Shown here: piece after piece, positions 24,671-32,732 of the stretch
Layout of the letters: each line of letters starts with the position of its first letter
How positions within the stretch are numbered: position 1 is the first letter of the stretch
Assembly (NCBI RefSeq): GCF_023806485.1
Contig: NZ_JAMSLR010000005.1
Span: 31,975 to 95,974, forward strand
Direction of reading: 5' to 3'
Length of the DNA stretch: 64,000 nucleotides
Source: Thermalbibacter longus
GTDB taxonomy: Bacteria; Chloroflexota; Chloroflexia; Thermomicrobiales; Thermomicrobiaceae
Translations under genes and position numbers: made by a program
The notes under the pieces: generated by a model
What the model saw: only the letters and a program-made list of their open reading frames with translations
What the model was told of the DNA's origin: nothing
Databases searched by the model: none

Positions 24671-25756
24671 TCAAGCGAGCGGGATGAGGACGGTGGCACG
24701 GCTCACGTCGTCGCCGACGCTCTCCACCGCCAGGCTGGCTCCCAATCGCTCCAGCCGGGCCTGGAATCCCTCGTCCAGCGAGAGGTCTGCAAGCCGCGGG
24801 CGCTGGCCCACGCCGGGGCCCTGCGCCTCCACGCGCGCCGTCACCTGCGCCGGCTCGTAGCGCAGGTCGACGCTTACCCGTCGCGCGCGCTCGTCGGACG
24901 CGGCGGTACCGGCCAGTTCCTGCAGCAGGCGGTACAGTGCCAGCCGCGCTGCCTCCGGCAGCTCGTCGCCCTCTGGCCCGGTCAGGTCGACCTGAATGTC
25001 GTAGAGCCGGGCCAGTTCGGTGAGGTAGCGGCGCAACGTCGCGGTGACGCCGAGTTCGTCCAGAACCGCCGGGCGCAGCTCGTAGAGCATCCGGCGGAGG
25101 TCGAGCAGGGCGCGCGCCGCCGTTGTCCGCAGGCTGTTCAGTCCCTCCCCGAGCTGTTCCGGTCGCCGCACCAGCAACTGCTCGCAGATCTCCAGCTCCA
25201 GCAGCACGTTGCTCAGCGCCTGTGCTGGCCCTTCCACCAATTGCCGTCCCACTCGACCTCGCTCTGCCTCCTCGGCCAGGATCAGCTCCTCCAGGGGAAT
25301 GCTCACCAGTTCGGCCGTGTCGGGCCGCTGCAGTGCTCGAGTACGCCCCTCGCTGCTGCGGGCACGCTCGGCCTCGTGCTCCAGTTGCGCCTCGGCCAGT
25401 TCCAGCAGTTCACGCAGCCGTTCCTGGTAGCGGCGCAGGCTCTCCTGTCGCTCCTGGAGCTGCTCAGCCTGGCTGCGCATCATGAACAGGCGCAGCGTCA
25501 CCTCCTGAGCCGAGCGATAGGCATCCCGGATCTCGGCACGCGGGTACGCCTCCAGGTTCGCGTCCACCTCGCGCAGCCGGTTGGTGAGCTGGATCTCGCG
25601 CTGGTGCAGCCGCTCGACCTCAGTATTGGTCTGATTGAGCAGGAGCTCGATTTCCTGGAGCGAGCGGCCGGTCTCGGCCAGCTCGGCCCGGCAGCCATCG
25701 ACGATCTGGCGGAGCCGCTCGGTGAACTCACGGGTCTGTGGCTTGGGCAAGGGCAT
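24671..25756 (-). CDS. DegS-like sensor protein, apparent pseudo-histidine kinase
   Basis: 361 aa from the ATG at 25756 (GGAGGGGACAGCGCC upstream). Residues 1-150 form a long coiled coil without membrane segments, as in cytoplasmic DegS sensors. The dimerisation box reads RVGRQLVEGPAQALSNVLL. In DegS-type kinases the same place reads R-x-x-x-I-H-D-G-P-A-Q, so the phosphoacceptor His is Val 174 here. The ATPase part keeps the outline LYRLLQELAG but lacks the N-box Asn residues and the Gly-rich G boxes; it ends RATVLIPLA. It is therefore unlikely to autophosphorylate and may act as a regulatory scaffold. No response regulator gene is adjacent. Confidence 0.8.
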   Translation of the reverse strand: MPLPKPQTREFTERLRQIVDGCRAELAETGRSLQEIELLLNQTNTEVERLHQREIQLTNRLREVDANLEAYPRAEIRDAYRSAQEVTLRLFMMRSQAEQLQERQESLRRYQERLRELLELAEAQLEHEAERARSSEGRTRALQRPDTAELVSIPLEELILAEEAERGRVGRQLVEGPAQALSNVLLELEICEQLLVRRPEQLGEGLNSLRTTAARALLDLRRMLYELRPAVLDELGVTATLRRYLTELARLYDIQVDLTGPEGDELPEAARLALYRLLQELAGTAASDERARRVSVDLRYEPAQVTARVEAQGPGVGQRPRLADLSLDEGFQARLERLGASLAVESVGDDVSRATVLIPLA

Positions 25757-25793
25757 GGCGCTGTCCCCTCCGGCTGTCGCTGACGCTGGCAAG

Positions 25794-25822
25794 ACGATAG
25801 CGAGAAAGGGTAGGTAACGCAA
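25794..25822 (-). promoter_or_regulatory. Probable promoter of the DegS-like gene
   Basis: Minus strand TTGCGT (25822-25817), 17 bp, TATCGT (25799-25794). The start codon follows about 37 bp downstream. Confidence 0.5.
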
Positions 25823-25993
25823 TGGTACCGCCGTCCTGATCGGGGGCGGTGCCGGGCGCGATCTGAAAGGATTCTCCCCCACCAGCCAGCAGATGTCCAC
25901 CGGGGTCTCTGCTCGACATGCATCCCCCACTGGATGCGAGCCGGCGTGGTCCGAGCGTTGCGGGGCATGCCCCGGTCACCCCGGCACCGTCGC

Positions 25994-26022
25994 TTGACAC
26001 AGAGGCACCCATGCGCTATAGT
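25994..26022 (+). promoter_or_regulatory. Strong promoter of the recombination-type gene
   Basis: TTGACA (25994-25999), 17 bp, TATAGT (26017-26022): a near-perfect housekeeping promoter. The LexA-like box at 26025-26036 covers the expected transcription start. Confidence 0.82.
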
Positions 26023-26024
26023 TA

Positions 26025-26036
26025 GAACAGATGTTC
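26025..26036 (+). promoter_or_regulatory. LexA-like SOS box (GAAC-N4-GTTC)
   Basis: GAACAGATGTTC fits the GAAC-N4-GTTC core of Gram-positive-type LexA operators exactly, and lies 2 bp after the -10 hexamer. Repressor binding here would block transcription of the downstream recombination-type gene. The assignment as an SOS box is inferred from the motif and its position. Confidence 0.65.
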
Positions 26037-26066
26037 GTATCTGGTGATCGAAGCTCGAGGAGCACG

Positions 26067-26681
26067 ATGATGGTGGACAAGGGTGAGCGGGCCGGGTTCG
26101 ATCCGGGCAAGTACCTAACCAAGGTCAACGGCCACGACTACCTGGAGGTGAAGTGGCGGCTGCTGTGGTTCCGCACTGAGCACCCCGACGGCGAGATCGA
26201 GACTGAGCTGGTCGAGCACCGCAACGGCGTCGCGGTCTTTCGCGCGCGCGTGCGCATCCCGGGCGGAGGCTCAGCGACCGGCTGGGGCAGCGAGACGCTC
26301 GACGACTTCCACGACTATCTGGAAAAGGCGGAGACCAAGGCGCTCGGGCGCGCGCTGGCTGCGCTGGGCTATGGCACGCAGTTCTGCCCGGACTTCGAGT
26401 TCGGTGCCACCGATCGCCGGGTGGTCGACTCACCGATCGATCTCACCCGCGTGTCCGGCCGGCGTGGAGCCGAAGTGACGGCGACGCCGCGGCAGATCGG
26501 TTTCCTGCGCGCGATTGCCCGCGAGGCCGGCCTCTCCGATGAGGATCTCGACGCTCGAGCGCGCGAGCTGTTCGGCCGCCCGATCGAGGAACTCGGGCGC
26601 CGCGACGCATCGCAGCTCATCGATCAACTGCGGCAGCGCCGCGACACCGTGATCGAGGAATCGCAGGCGCAGGTGAGCTAG
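26067..26681 (+). CDS. Phage-like recombination/single-strand-annealing-type protein
   Basis: 204 aa from the ATG at 26067 (GAGGAGCACG before it; a second ATG is next). The N-terminal domain reads YLEVKWRLLWFRTEHPDGEI and WGSETLDDFHDYLEKAETKA, then LGRALAALGYGTQF. This resembles Rad52/Sak-like annealing or recombination-mediator proteins often annotated in phages and in some Gram-positive and Chloroflexi genomes; the exact family is uncertain. A C-terminal module TPRQIGFLRAIAREAGLSDE, then ELFGRPIEELGRRDASQLI, is a helical tail of unknown role. The LexA-like box in its promoter supports a DNA-damage role. It is a stand-alone gene, followed by two hairpins. Confidence 0.7.
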   Translation: MMVDKGERAGFDPGKYLTKVNGHDYLEVKWRLLWFRTEHPDGEIETELVEHRNGVAVFRARVRIPGGGSATGWGSETLDDFHDYLEKAETKALGRALAALGYGTQFCPDFEFGATDRRVVDSPIDLTRVSGRRGAEVTATPRQIGFLRAIAREAGLSDEDLDARARELFGRPIEELGRRDASQLIDQLRQRRDTVIEESQAQVS

Positions 26682-26755
26682 ACCCGCGTAGTACCCGGGA
26701 GCCGGTTCAGTCCCGGTTCCCTGAAGAGGCACACATGCCCCCTCCCTCCCCACGC

Positions 26756-26791
26756 GCAGCCGGCTGTGATCCCCTCCCCACAGCCGGCTGC
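26756..26791 (+). terminator. Strong hairpin, probable terminator after the recombination-type gene
   Basis: Perfect 12-bp stem GCAGCCGGCTGT/ACAGCCGGCTGC with a 12-base loop, followed by CCCTTCTCC. A second, weaker hairpin with one wobble pair lies at 26698-26722. The T tract is poor, as usual in this GC-rich genome. Confidence 0.65.
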
Positions 26792-26930
26792 CCCTTCTCC
26801 CGTGTCGTTCGTACAGGAACCTCAGCAGCGCTGAGCGCATGAGAGGCGTCATCCTCACCCGCACGTCATGCGGGATCCGGATGCCAGGCCACCGCGCGAG
26901 CTCCGGAATAGGGCAGTGCGGGGCGAGAGG

Positions 26931-27158
26931 CTACCAGAGTAGAGTCACGAGGACGACGATGCCTGCGATGAGGACAACGACCGCGCCGGCGAGCAGCAGG
27001 AGCGCTCGCCGCACGGCGCGGTCGAAGCTGTCCGACGGTACTCGTTTCGCGTGGGAGGCCGCTCGCTCTGAAAGATCGCGCGCCGCGCTCGTGGCCATCC
27101 GCGCCTCCTCGTCCATGCTCCACTCGTTCGATTTTCCGGTTTGCGTCCACTCGCTCAC
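26931..27158 (-). CDS. Small single-span membrane protein
   Basis: 75 aa from the GTG at 27158, after GGGAGGATAGAGCC; the frame extends to 27218 but without a better start. The N-terminal half is hydrophilic (SEWTQTGKSNEWSMDEEARM), then basic, and the C-terminus is one hydrophobic span, ALLLLAGAVVVLIAGIVVLV, ending TLLW. No family is recognised. The gene is divergent from the iron operon and its function is unknown. Confidence 0.5.
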   Translation of the reverse strand: MSEWTQTGKSNEWSMDEEARMATSAARDLSERAASHAKRVPSDSFDRAVRRALLLLAGAVVVLIAGIVVLVTLLW

Positions 27159-27344
27159 GGCTCTATCCTCCCACTCCAGAGCCACCGGATGGTGAACGTT
27201 ACGTGAAGCCTCGGACAAGCGATGCCGGCAGGCGTGGCGCTGCAGGAGTCCCTTCCGACCAGCGCGGCCCGCTGGCCCGCGTCATGGAGGTTCGTTCCAG
27301 GCCGCCGGCCGATCGCTGCTCAGGACGAATTTCCGGCGGGTGGC

Positions 27345-27373
27345 TTGACAGGCTGGCGACAGGTCGCTATCCT
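27345..27373 (+). promoter_or_regulatory. Promoter of the iron-permease operon
   Basis: TTGACA (27345-27350), 17 bp, TATCCT (27368-27373). The lipoprotein gene starts at 27519, so the leader is about 140 bases. It contains the palindrome at 27377-27395 and a small dyad GTGCGT-G-ACGCAC at 27404-27416. Confidence 0.75.
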
Positions 27374-27376
27374 AAA

Positions 27377-27395
27377 CCCGACTAATATAGTCGGG
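27377..27395 (+). promoter_or_regulatory. 19-bp palindrome, probable metalloregulator operator
   Basis: CCCGACTA-ATA-TAGTCGGG is a perfect 8-bp inverted repeat with a 3-bp centre, 3 bp after the -10 hexamer and across the transcription start. Position and symmetry fit a DtxR- or Fur-type repressor site before iron-uptake genes. I do not match it to a known consensus. Confidence 0.6.
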
Positions 27396-27518
27396 ATTGT
27401 GCAGTGCGTGACGCACGCGATTATAGGCCAATCTATACAGGCGCGCCTGCCGAAGTCAAGCGTTCCAGTGTCCGGTCCGCACGCGGAGCGGGCCTGCGCT
27501 GAGGGAGGGAGTGAGAGC

Positions 27519-28673
27519 GTGCTGCGTGCCGGGCAGTGCCTGCTCAGGCCAGTGACCCACAGCATCGTTGCGGCTGTCCTCGTCCTGTTGCTCAGCTCGT
27601 GCGGAGGCGAACCGTCGCCATCGGGTTCACCAGTCGATACTCCGGCAGCCGCGCCGTCGACGCCGGCGGCATCGGTGGCTCCATCCCCGGCTACCACGCC
27701 GGCAGCCGCTGTCGACGAGGAGGCGCTCGAACTGGTCAGCGCGCTCGCGCAGATCTGGGGGCACCTGGAGGCGAGCGCGGCGAGCATCGAGGCCGGGGAT
27801 TGGGCCTATGCCGAAGCCCATGCTGGCCATCCGGTCGCCGAGTATTGGGAGCAGGTCGAGGGCCCGCTCGACGAGCAGGGGCTCGCGCAGCCGTTGCGCG
27901 AGGCGCTGGATCGCTACCTGCAGGCGGTCGAGAGCCAGGCGAGCGACTACCAGCAAGCCCTCCAGGCGGCGGTTTCGCGGACTCGTGAGACGATGGAGAC
28001 TGTCGCCGGCGACGACTGGAATAATCCGGCTTTCCGGGCGGAGCTCATCCGCCACCTCCTGGAGTCCGTCGAGCACGAGTACAGCGAAGCGGTTCAGGAC
28101 GGGCAACTCGCCGAGCTCGTGGAGTACCAGGATGCCTGGGGGTTCTTCACCGTCGCCCGGCAGCTCTACCCGGACATCGCGCAGCAGGTGCAGACCGGCT
28201 CGAGCGAGGCTGCTGAGGAGATCGAGCACGAGCTCGCTGAGCTCGATCGGATCTTCGGCTCCTTCATCGTCCAACCTGGCCAGGCGCCGGCCTCGCCCGA
28301 AGAGGTCGACGAAGCCGTCGGCGAGGTGCGGGCCGAGCTAGCCAAGGCGCTCCAGCTCGCCACTGCCGAGCCGAAGGGCCCGGCCGAGACGGTCGCCGAG
28401 ATCAAGGAGATGATGCGGCAGGCGCTCGATGCCTACGCCCGGGGTGAGCAGGACGAGGCCTACGATCTGGCAGCAGACGCCTATCTGGAAGGGTTCGAGA
28501 CGATCGAGGGCGACCTGATCCAGCGAGGCGAGCGGGAATTCGTCGAAGAGGTGGAGATCCAGTTCAAGGAGCTCCGTGACGGGATCCGCGAGGGGCGCTC
28601 GCAGGAGGAGCTTCAGGCGCTCGTCGACGAGATCAGCGGCAAACTCGACCAGGCGTTGGAGGTTCTGCAATGA
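27519..28673 (+). CDS. Lipoprotein with helical iron-permease-associated domains
   Basis: 384 aa from the GTG at 27519 after GGGAGGGAGTGAGAGC. Signal peptide with lipobox LLSSC (Cys 28), then a Pro/Ala/Ser/Thr linker to about residue 65. The rest is helical and acidic. The C-terminal module (about 295-380) contains ARGEQDEAYDLAADAYLEGF and EEVEIQFKELRDGI, clearly related to residues 65-135 of the FTR1 permease encoded next. The protein may bind or present iron to the permease, like EfeO-type partners (inference). The start codon of the FTR1 gene overlaps its stop by 4 bp (ATGA), so the two are coupled. Confidence 0.78.
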   Translation: MLRAGQCLLRPVTHSIVAAVLVLLLSSCGGEPSPSGSPVDTPAAAPSTPAASVAPSPATTPAAAVDEEALELVSALAQIWGHLEASAASIEAGDWAYAEAHAGHPVAEYWEQVEGPLDEQGLAQPLREALDRYLQAVESQASDYQQALQAAVSRTRETMETVAGDDWNNPAFRAELIRHLLESVEHEYSEAVQDGQLAELVEYQDAWGFFTVARQLYPDIAQQVQTGSSEAAEEIEHELAELDRIFGSFIVQPGQAPASPEEVDEAVGEVRAELAKALQLATAEPKGPAETVAEIKEMMRQALDAYARGEQDEAYDLAADAYLEGFETIEGDLIQRGEREFVEEVEIQFKELRDGIREGRSQEELQALVDEISGKLDQALEVLQ

Positions 28674-29953
28674 CGATCGCTGGCCTCGCGCCCGGCAGGC
28701 AGGGTGGGGTGCCGCGGTGCCTGCTGGCCCTGTTCGCGGTGGCAGTGCTCCTCGTGCTCCTCGGCGGGGTGGCCCCGCCGGCCGCGCGGGCCGCGGAGCC
28801 GCAGGTGGACGTGCAGCGGGAGCTGGCCGCGATCCGAGCACTGATGCAGCAGAGCCAGGACGCCTATCGCGCCGGTGACGCCGAGACGGCCCTGCGGCTG
28901 GCTCGCCAGGCGTATCTCGACCACTTCGAGCTCGTCGAGATCCCGCTGCGCGTTATCGACCCGAACTTCACGCTCGAGATGGAATACCGGTTCGCCGAGT
29001 GGCGCAACCAGATCGAAGCCGGCGCGCCCGCTGCCGAGGTCGACGTGACCGTCCAGGAGCTCGAGCGCGGTCTCGACGAGGTCGAGGCACTCTTCGAGGG
29101 GCCGGGCCTGGTCGCCCCGACGCTGGTGACAGTTGCTTCCTTCTCGATCCTCTTCCGCGAGGGCATCGAGGTCATCCTGGTTCTCGCCGCCATCCTGGGG
29201 TACATCCAGACCCAAAACCCGAGGCTGCGACGCCCGTTGTGGTGGGGCGCCGGACTCGCCGTCCCGGCTAGCGTCCTGACCTGGTTCGTCTTGAACTGGG
29301 TGCTGCGCGTGGCGCCGATCGGCCGCGAGGTGATCGAGGCGCTGGTCTCCCTCTTCGCCGTCGCGTTGATGTTCTACATCAGCTTCTGGCTGCTCCGTCG
29401 TCTCGATGTCCGCCGGTGGATGGAGTTCCTACGGGCGAAGGTCTGGGATGCGGTGGCCGTCGGCAACACCGGTGCCGTGGCGGCGCTCGGCTTCGTCTCG
29501 GTCTACCGTGAAGGGGCGGAGACGGCGCTCTTCTACCAGGCGCTCCTGCTGATCGCCCAGCGTCTGGAGCTGTGGGTCTTGCTCGGCATCGGTCTGGCGA
29601 TCCTGGCCTTGAGTGTCATCGGCTGGGCGATCATCGCCCTCGGGGCCCGGCTGCCGCTGCGGGCCTTTCTGGGGATCGCCGTGGCCGTTATCATGCTGCT
29701 CTCGGTCGGGCTGCTCGGCAACGCCGTGTGGGAGCTGCAACAGATCGGGGTGATCCCGATGACGTTGCTGGATGACTCGTTCCCGCGCTTCAACCGGTTC
29801 CTGGCCGACCTGCTCGGGCTGCATGCCACCCTAGAGACGGTGGTAGCGCAGAGTGTGCTTCTGCTGGTCTACCTGGCGGCCTGGCTCTATGCGTTCTGGT
29901 GGCAGCCGGGCGGGGCAGGAACCTGGCGACGCCAGGGAACAGGAGCTCGGTGA
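28670..29953 (+). CDS. FTR1-family iron permease with N-terminal periplasmic domain
   Basis: 427 aa. Cleavable signal (ends around AARAAEP, residue 43), then an extracytoplasmic helical domain (45-145) with EMEYRFAEWRNQI, then seven membrane segments. Both FTR1 iron-binding motifs are present: REGIE (163-167) and REGAE (280-284). It should import iron, usually Fe3+ after ferroxidase action by a partner. The N-terminal module repeats the fold seen in the upstream lipoprotein. The operon continues with a hydantoinase-A-like gene 28 bp downstream. The preceding palindrome suggests metal-dependent control. Confidence 0.93.
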   Translation: MTIAGLAPGRQGGVPRCLLALFAVAVLLVLLGGVAPPAARAAEPQVDVQRELAAIRALMQQSQDAYRAGDAETALRLARQAYLDHFELVEIPLRVIDPNFTLEMEYRFAEWRNQIEAGAPAAEVDVTVQELERGLDEVEALFEGPGLVAPTLVTVASFSILFREGIEVILVLAAILGYIQTQNPRLRRPLWWGAGLAVPASVLTWFVLNWVLRVAPIGREVIEALVSLFAVALMFYISFWLLRRLDVRRWMEFLRAKVWDAVAVGNTGAVAALGFVSVYREGAETALFYQALLLIAQRLELWVLLGIGLAILALSVIGWAIIALGARLPLRAFLGIAVAVIMLLSVGLLGNAVWELQQIGVIPMTLLDDSFPRFNRFLADLLGLHATLETVVAQSVLLLVYLAAWLYAFWWQPGGAGTWRRQGTGAR

Positions 29954-29981
29954 CCTGGAAAACCGTGCGAGTGAGGCGGTC

Positions 29982-32099
29982 GTGGGTATCAGAGTCGGCA
30001 TCGACGTCGGGGGCACATTTACCAAGGCGGTCGCGATCGAGAGCGTCTCGGGCGCTCTCGTCGGCAAGGTGACCGTGCCGACCACGCACCACGCGGCTGA
30101 AGGGGTCGCGCGCGGCCTGGTCGAAGCGTTCAAGTCCCTCTTGCAGCGGACCGGGATCGATGTCGAACGCATCGAGTTGGTCGTGCTGAGCACGACACAA
30201 GCGGTTAACGCCCTGCTAGAGGGCGATGTCGCCCCGGTCGGCGTCGTCGGCATCGGGCCGGAGGCGAACCGCAAGGAAGCGTTCCGGCGGACGCGGATCG
30301 ACTCGGTTCAGTTGACGCCCGAGCGCCGCCTGCCGGTCTTCCACGCCTTTCTGGAGGTCGAGGAGCTCAGCGAGGAGCGGATCGCCGATACCCTGCGGGC
30401 CCTCGTGGCACGTGGGGCGCGGGCGATAGCGGTGAGCGCGGCGTACGGCGTGGAAGACCCTGCGCCGGAGCGAGCGGTTCTGGAGGTAGCGACGGGCCTC
30501 GGCCTCCCGGCGACTGCCGGCCATGAGATGAGCGGGCTCTACGGCCTGGAGGTGCGCACGCTCACCGCCGCTGTCAACGCCAGCATCCTGCCGCGCATGG
30601 CCGAGACGACCCGGTGGGTCGAGCAGAGCCTGGCGGAGAGCGGCCTCCAGGTACCCCTGATGATCATGCACGGTGACCTAGCGGTCAGCCCGCTGGAAGA
30701 GGCGCGCCGGCTGGCCGCTTCCACGATCCTGTCCGGCCCGGCCGCCAGCGTCGCCGGCGCCTTGCTCTACCACAAGCTGCTCGACGGGCTCTTCATGGAG
30801 GTCGGCGGCACCAGCACGAACGTCGGCGTCATCCGCCAGGGGCGACCGGTCATGAAGTACGTGCGCATCATGGATCACCCGACCTGCCTGCGCTCGGTCG
30901 ATGTCCGCGTCGCCGGGGTGGCGGGTGGCAGCCTGGTGCGCCTGAGAGGCCGCAAGCTGGCAGGCGTCGGGCCTCGCAGCGCCCATATCGCTGGCCTGCC
31001 GTATCCCTGCTTCGTCCCCCCGGAGATGCTCTCGAACCTCCGGCTGGTGACGCTGGCCCCGCGCCCGGGCGACCCGGAGGACTACGCGGCCCTTGAGGAC
31101 GACGAGGGGCGGCGCTATGCCGTCACGCTGACCGATGCCGCGAATGCCCTCGGACTGGTGCCTGAGGGAGACTACGCGCGTGGCTATCAGGAGTCAGCTC
31201 GGCGAGCCATCGCGCCGCTCGGCGAGCGACTCGGTCTGCCGGTCGAGCGGGCTGCGCAGCTCATCATCGACCAGGCTGCCAGAGAGGTCGAGCCGCTCCT
31301 CCGCGACCTGGTGCGGGAATATCACCTGCGCCGGCCCGTGCTGCTGGGGCTCGGTGGTGGCGCAGCGGTGCTGGTGCCGGCGCTCGCTCGTCGCCTGGGG
31401 GTCGACTACCAGATCGTCCCGCACGCGGAGGTGATCTCCTCGATCGGCGTCGCGCTCGCGCCGATCAGCGTGGAGGTAGAGCGAAGCTTCAACCCGACTG
31501 AGCCCGCGAAGTTACTGGAATGGGTGCGCGAGCTGGAGCAAGTGGCCATCCGCTACGGGGCCGATCCCCAGACCGTGCAGGTCACCGTCGAACCGATCCC
31601 CGAGCGCGCGGCCGTTCGCCTGCGGGCAGCCGGGAGCTGCCGGGGTACTGCCGGCAGTCGCCTCGGCACCGTCGATGCCGCCACGGCCCGCTCGCTGGCC
31701 GCCCAGGCGCTCGGAGTACGGCCGGAGACGCTAGACCTGGCCTTCGACAATGGGTTCTATCGGGTCTTCCAGGCAGAGGCCGGATGGGGCTTCGGGCCCT
31801 TCCGCCGCCGGTGCCGGCTCGCGGTGATCGACCGCGAGGGCGCGGTGCGCTTCGTCGCCGACGATGGCACCTATCTGAGCGGCGAGCCGCAGGAACTCGA
31901 GCAGAAACTCCGCGAACTCGGCCACGCCCACGCGCGCTGGTATGCCGTGCGCCCGAACCTGCTGGTCGTCCAGGGCCCGCGCTGCCTCAATCTGCCTGAC
32001 TGGGGGCCACACCGGTTCGACCTGAGCGCGCTCGGTTTGGATGGAGCGGCCAGAGAGCAGATCGCTGTCCTGGCCGGCATGAGCCTCGCTCGTCGGTGA
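29982..32099 (+). CDS. Hydantoinase A/oxoprolinase-like ASKHA protein in iron-permease operon
   Basis: 705 aa, GTG at 29982 (GTGAGGCGGTC upstream). Actin-like N-terminal phosphate loop GIDVGGTFTKAVAIE, then STTQAVNALLEGDVAPVGVV, a second nucleotide motif LFMEVGGTSTNVGVIRQG and a glycine-rich loop VLLGLGGGAAVLVPALARR. The order matches HyuA/OplA ATPases that open five-membered rings, but no HyuB subunit follows. The usual catalytic segment near VDVRVAGVAGGSLVRL is altered, and the C-terminal 200 residues diverge. Location between an iron permease and an anchored small protein is unusual; the ATPase may use another substrate or act in metal handling (inference). Confidence 0.85.
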   Translation: MGIRVGIDVGGTFTKAVAIESVSGALVGKVTVPTTHHAAEGVARGLVEAFKSLLQRTGIDVERIELVVLSTTQAVNALLEGDVAPVGVVGIGPEANRKEAFRRTRIDSVQLTPERRLPVFHAFLEVEELSEERIADTLRALVARGARAIAVSAAYGVEDPAPERAVLEVATGLGLPATAGHEMSGLYGLEVRTLTAAVNASILPRMAETTRWVEQSLAESGLQVPLMIMHGDLAVSPLEEARRLAASTILSGPAASVAGALLYHKLLDGLFMEVGGTSTNVGVIRQGRPVMKYVRIMDHPTCLRSVDVRVAGVAGGSLVRLRGRKLAGVGPRSAHIAGLPYPCFVPPEMLSNLRLVTLAPRPGDPEDYAALEDDEGRRYAVTLTDAANALGLVPEGDYARGYQESARRAIAPLGERLGLPVERAAQLIIDQAAREVEPLLRDLVREYHLRRPVLLGLGGGAAVLVPALARRLGVDYQIVPHAEVISSIGVALAPISVEVERSFNPTEPAKLLEWVRELEQVAIRYGADPQTVQVTVEPIPERAAVRLRAAGSCRGTAGSRLGTVDAATARSLAAQALGVRPETLDLAFDNGFYRVFQAEAGWGFGPFRRRCRLAVIDREGAVRFVADDGTYLSGEPQELEQKLRELGHAHARWYAVRPNLLVVQGPRCLNLPDWGPHRFDLSALGLDGAAREQIAVLAGMSLARR

Positions 32100-32109
32100 G
32101 CTGCTAGCG

Positions 32110-32553
32110 ATGGTGGTTTACCGCCCGAAGCGTCGCTTCCCGCTCTGGGCTAAGGGAGCGATCGTGCTGGCCGCGCTTCTCCTGCTGGCCGGCGCCGGGC
32201 TGTGGGTCAGATCCGCGACCAGGCCATCGGCCGAGGAGCGGCTCGCGCAGGCGGTCGCCTCTATGATGGCCCAGCTCGACGTCCTCAGGATCTCGCACTA
32301 CACGCCGGATGTCGTGCGCGATGGCCAGGTGGTGATGCAGACCGAATACCAGGCCGCGCTGGCAGATATCGAGCGCGTGCGCGGCGAGTGGCAGTCCGTG
32401 CGTGGGGAAGTGCCGGAGCCGGAGCGCGCGCAGGTCGACCGCGCGATCGAGGAGCTGCGCATGCTCATCGAGGCGCGGCGCCCGCCGGCGGAGGTCGACC
32501 AGCGCGCAAGCGAGCTTATCGAACTCCTTCGTGGCTTGCGCGTACATCCCTGA
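32110..32553 (+). CDS. Small membrane-anchored helical protein, last gene of iron operon
   Basis: 147 aa, ATG 10 bp after the hydantoinase-A-like stop. A basic N-terminus is followed by one membrane span, AIVLAALLLLAGAGLWV (residues about 17-33), and an outside helical domain with IEELRMLIEARRPPAEVDQR. That tail resembles the end of the FTR1 N-terminal module (IEAGAPAAEVD), so it may be a third copy of the same helical unit. No enzyme motif is visible. A role as accessory subunit of the permease is inferred. The 203-bp stretch after it ends at the GntR promoter. Confidence 0.65.
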   Translation: MVVYRPKRRFPLWAKGAIVLAALLLLAGAGLWVRSATRPSAEERLAQAVASMMAQLDVLRISHYTPDVVRDGQVVMQTEYQAALADIERVRGEWQSVRGEVPEPERAQVDRAIEELRMLIEARRPPAEVDQRASELIELLRGLRVHP

Positions 32554-32695
32554 GAGCTTCCCGCACCCCGGCAAGTCTTCATCCGACACCGGCGCGTGGT
32601 GACATGACCCTGCCCGCAGAGAAGCGCCCCTTGCTCGCTCAGGATGGCACAGGCGACGCCGAGCACGCGGATCTGGCTCAGCGGGCGGAAGGCGC

Positions 32696-32724
32696 TTGAC
32701 AGGGAGGCCACGCGCTGCTAGAGT
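32696..32724 (+). promoter_or_regulatory. Promoter of the GntR regulator gene
   Basis: TTGACA (32696-32701), 17 bp, TAGAGT (32719-32724). The GTG start lies only about 26 bp after the expected transcription start, so the leader is very short. Confidence 0.78.
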
Positions 32725-32732
32725 GTAGGCGT

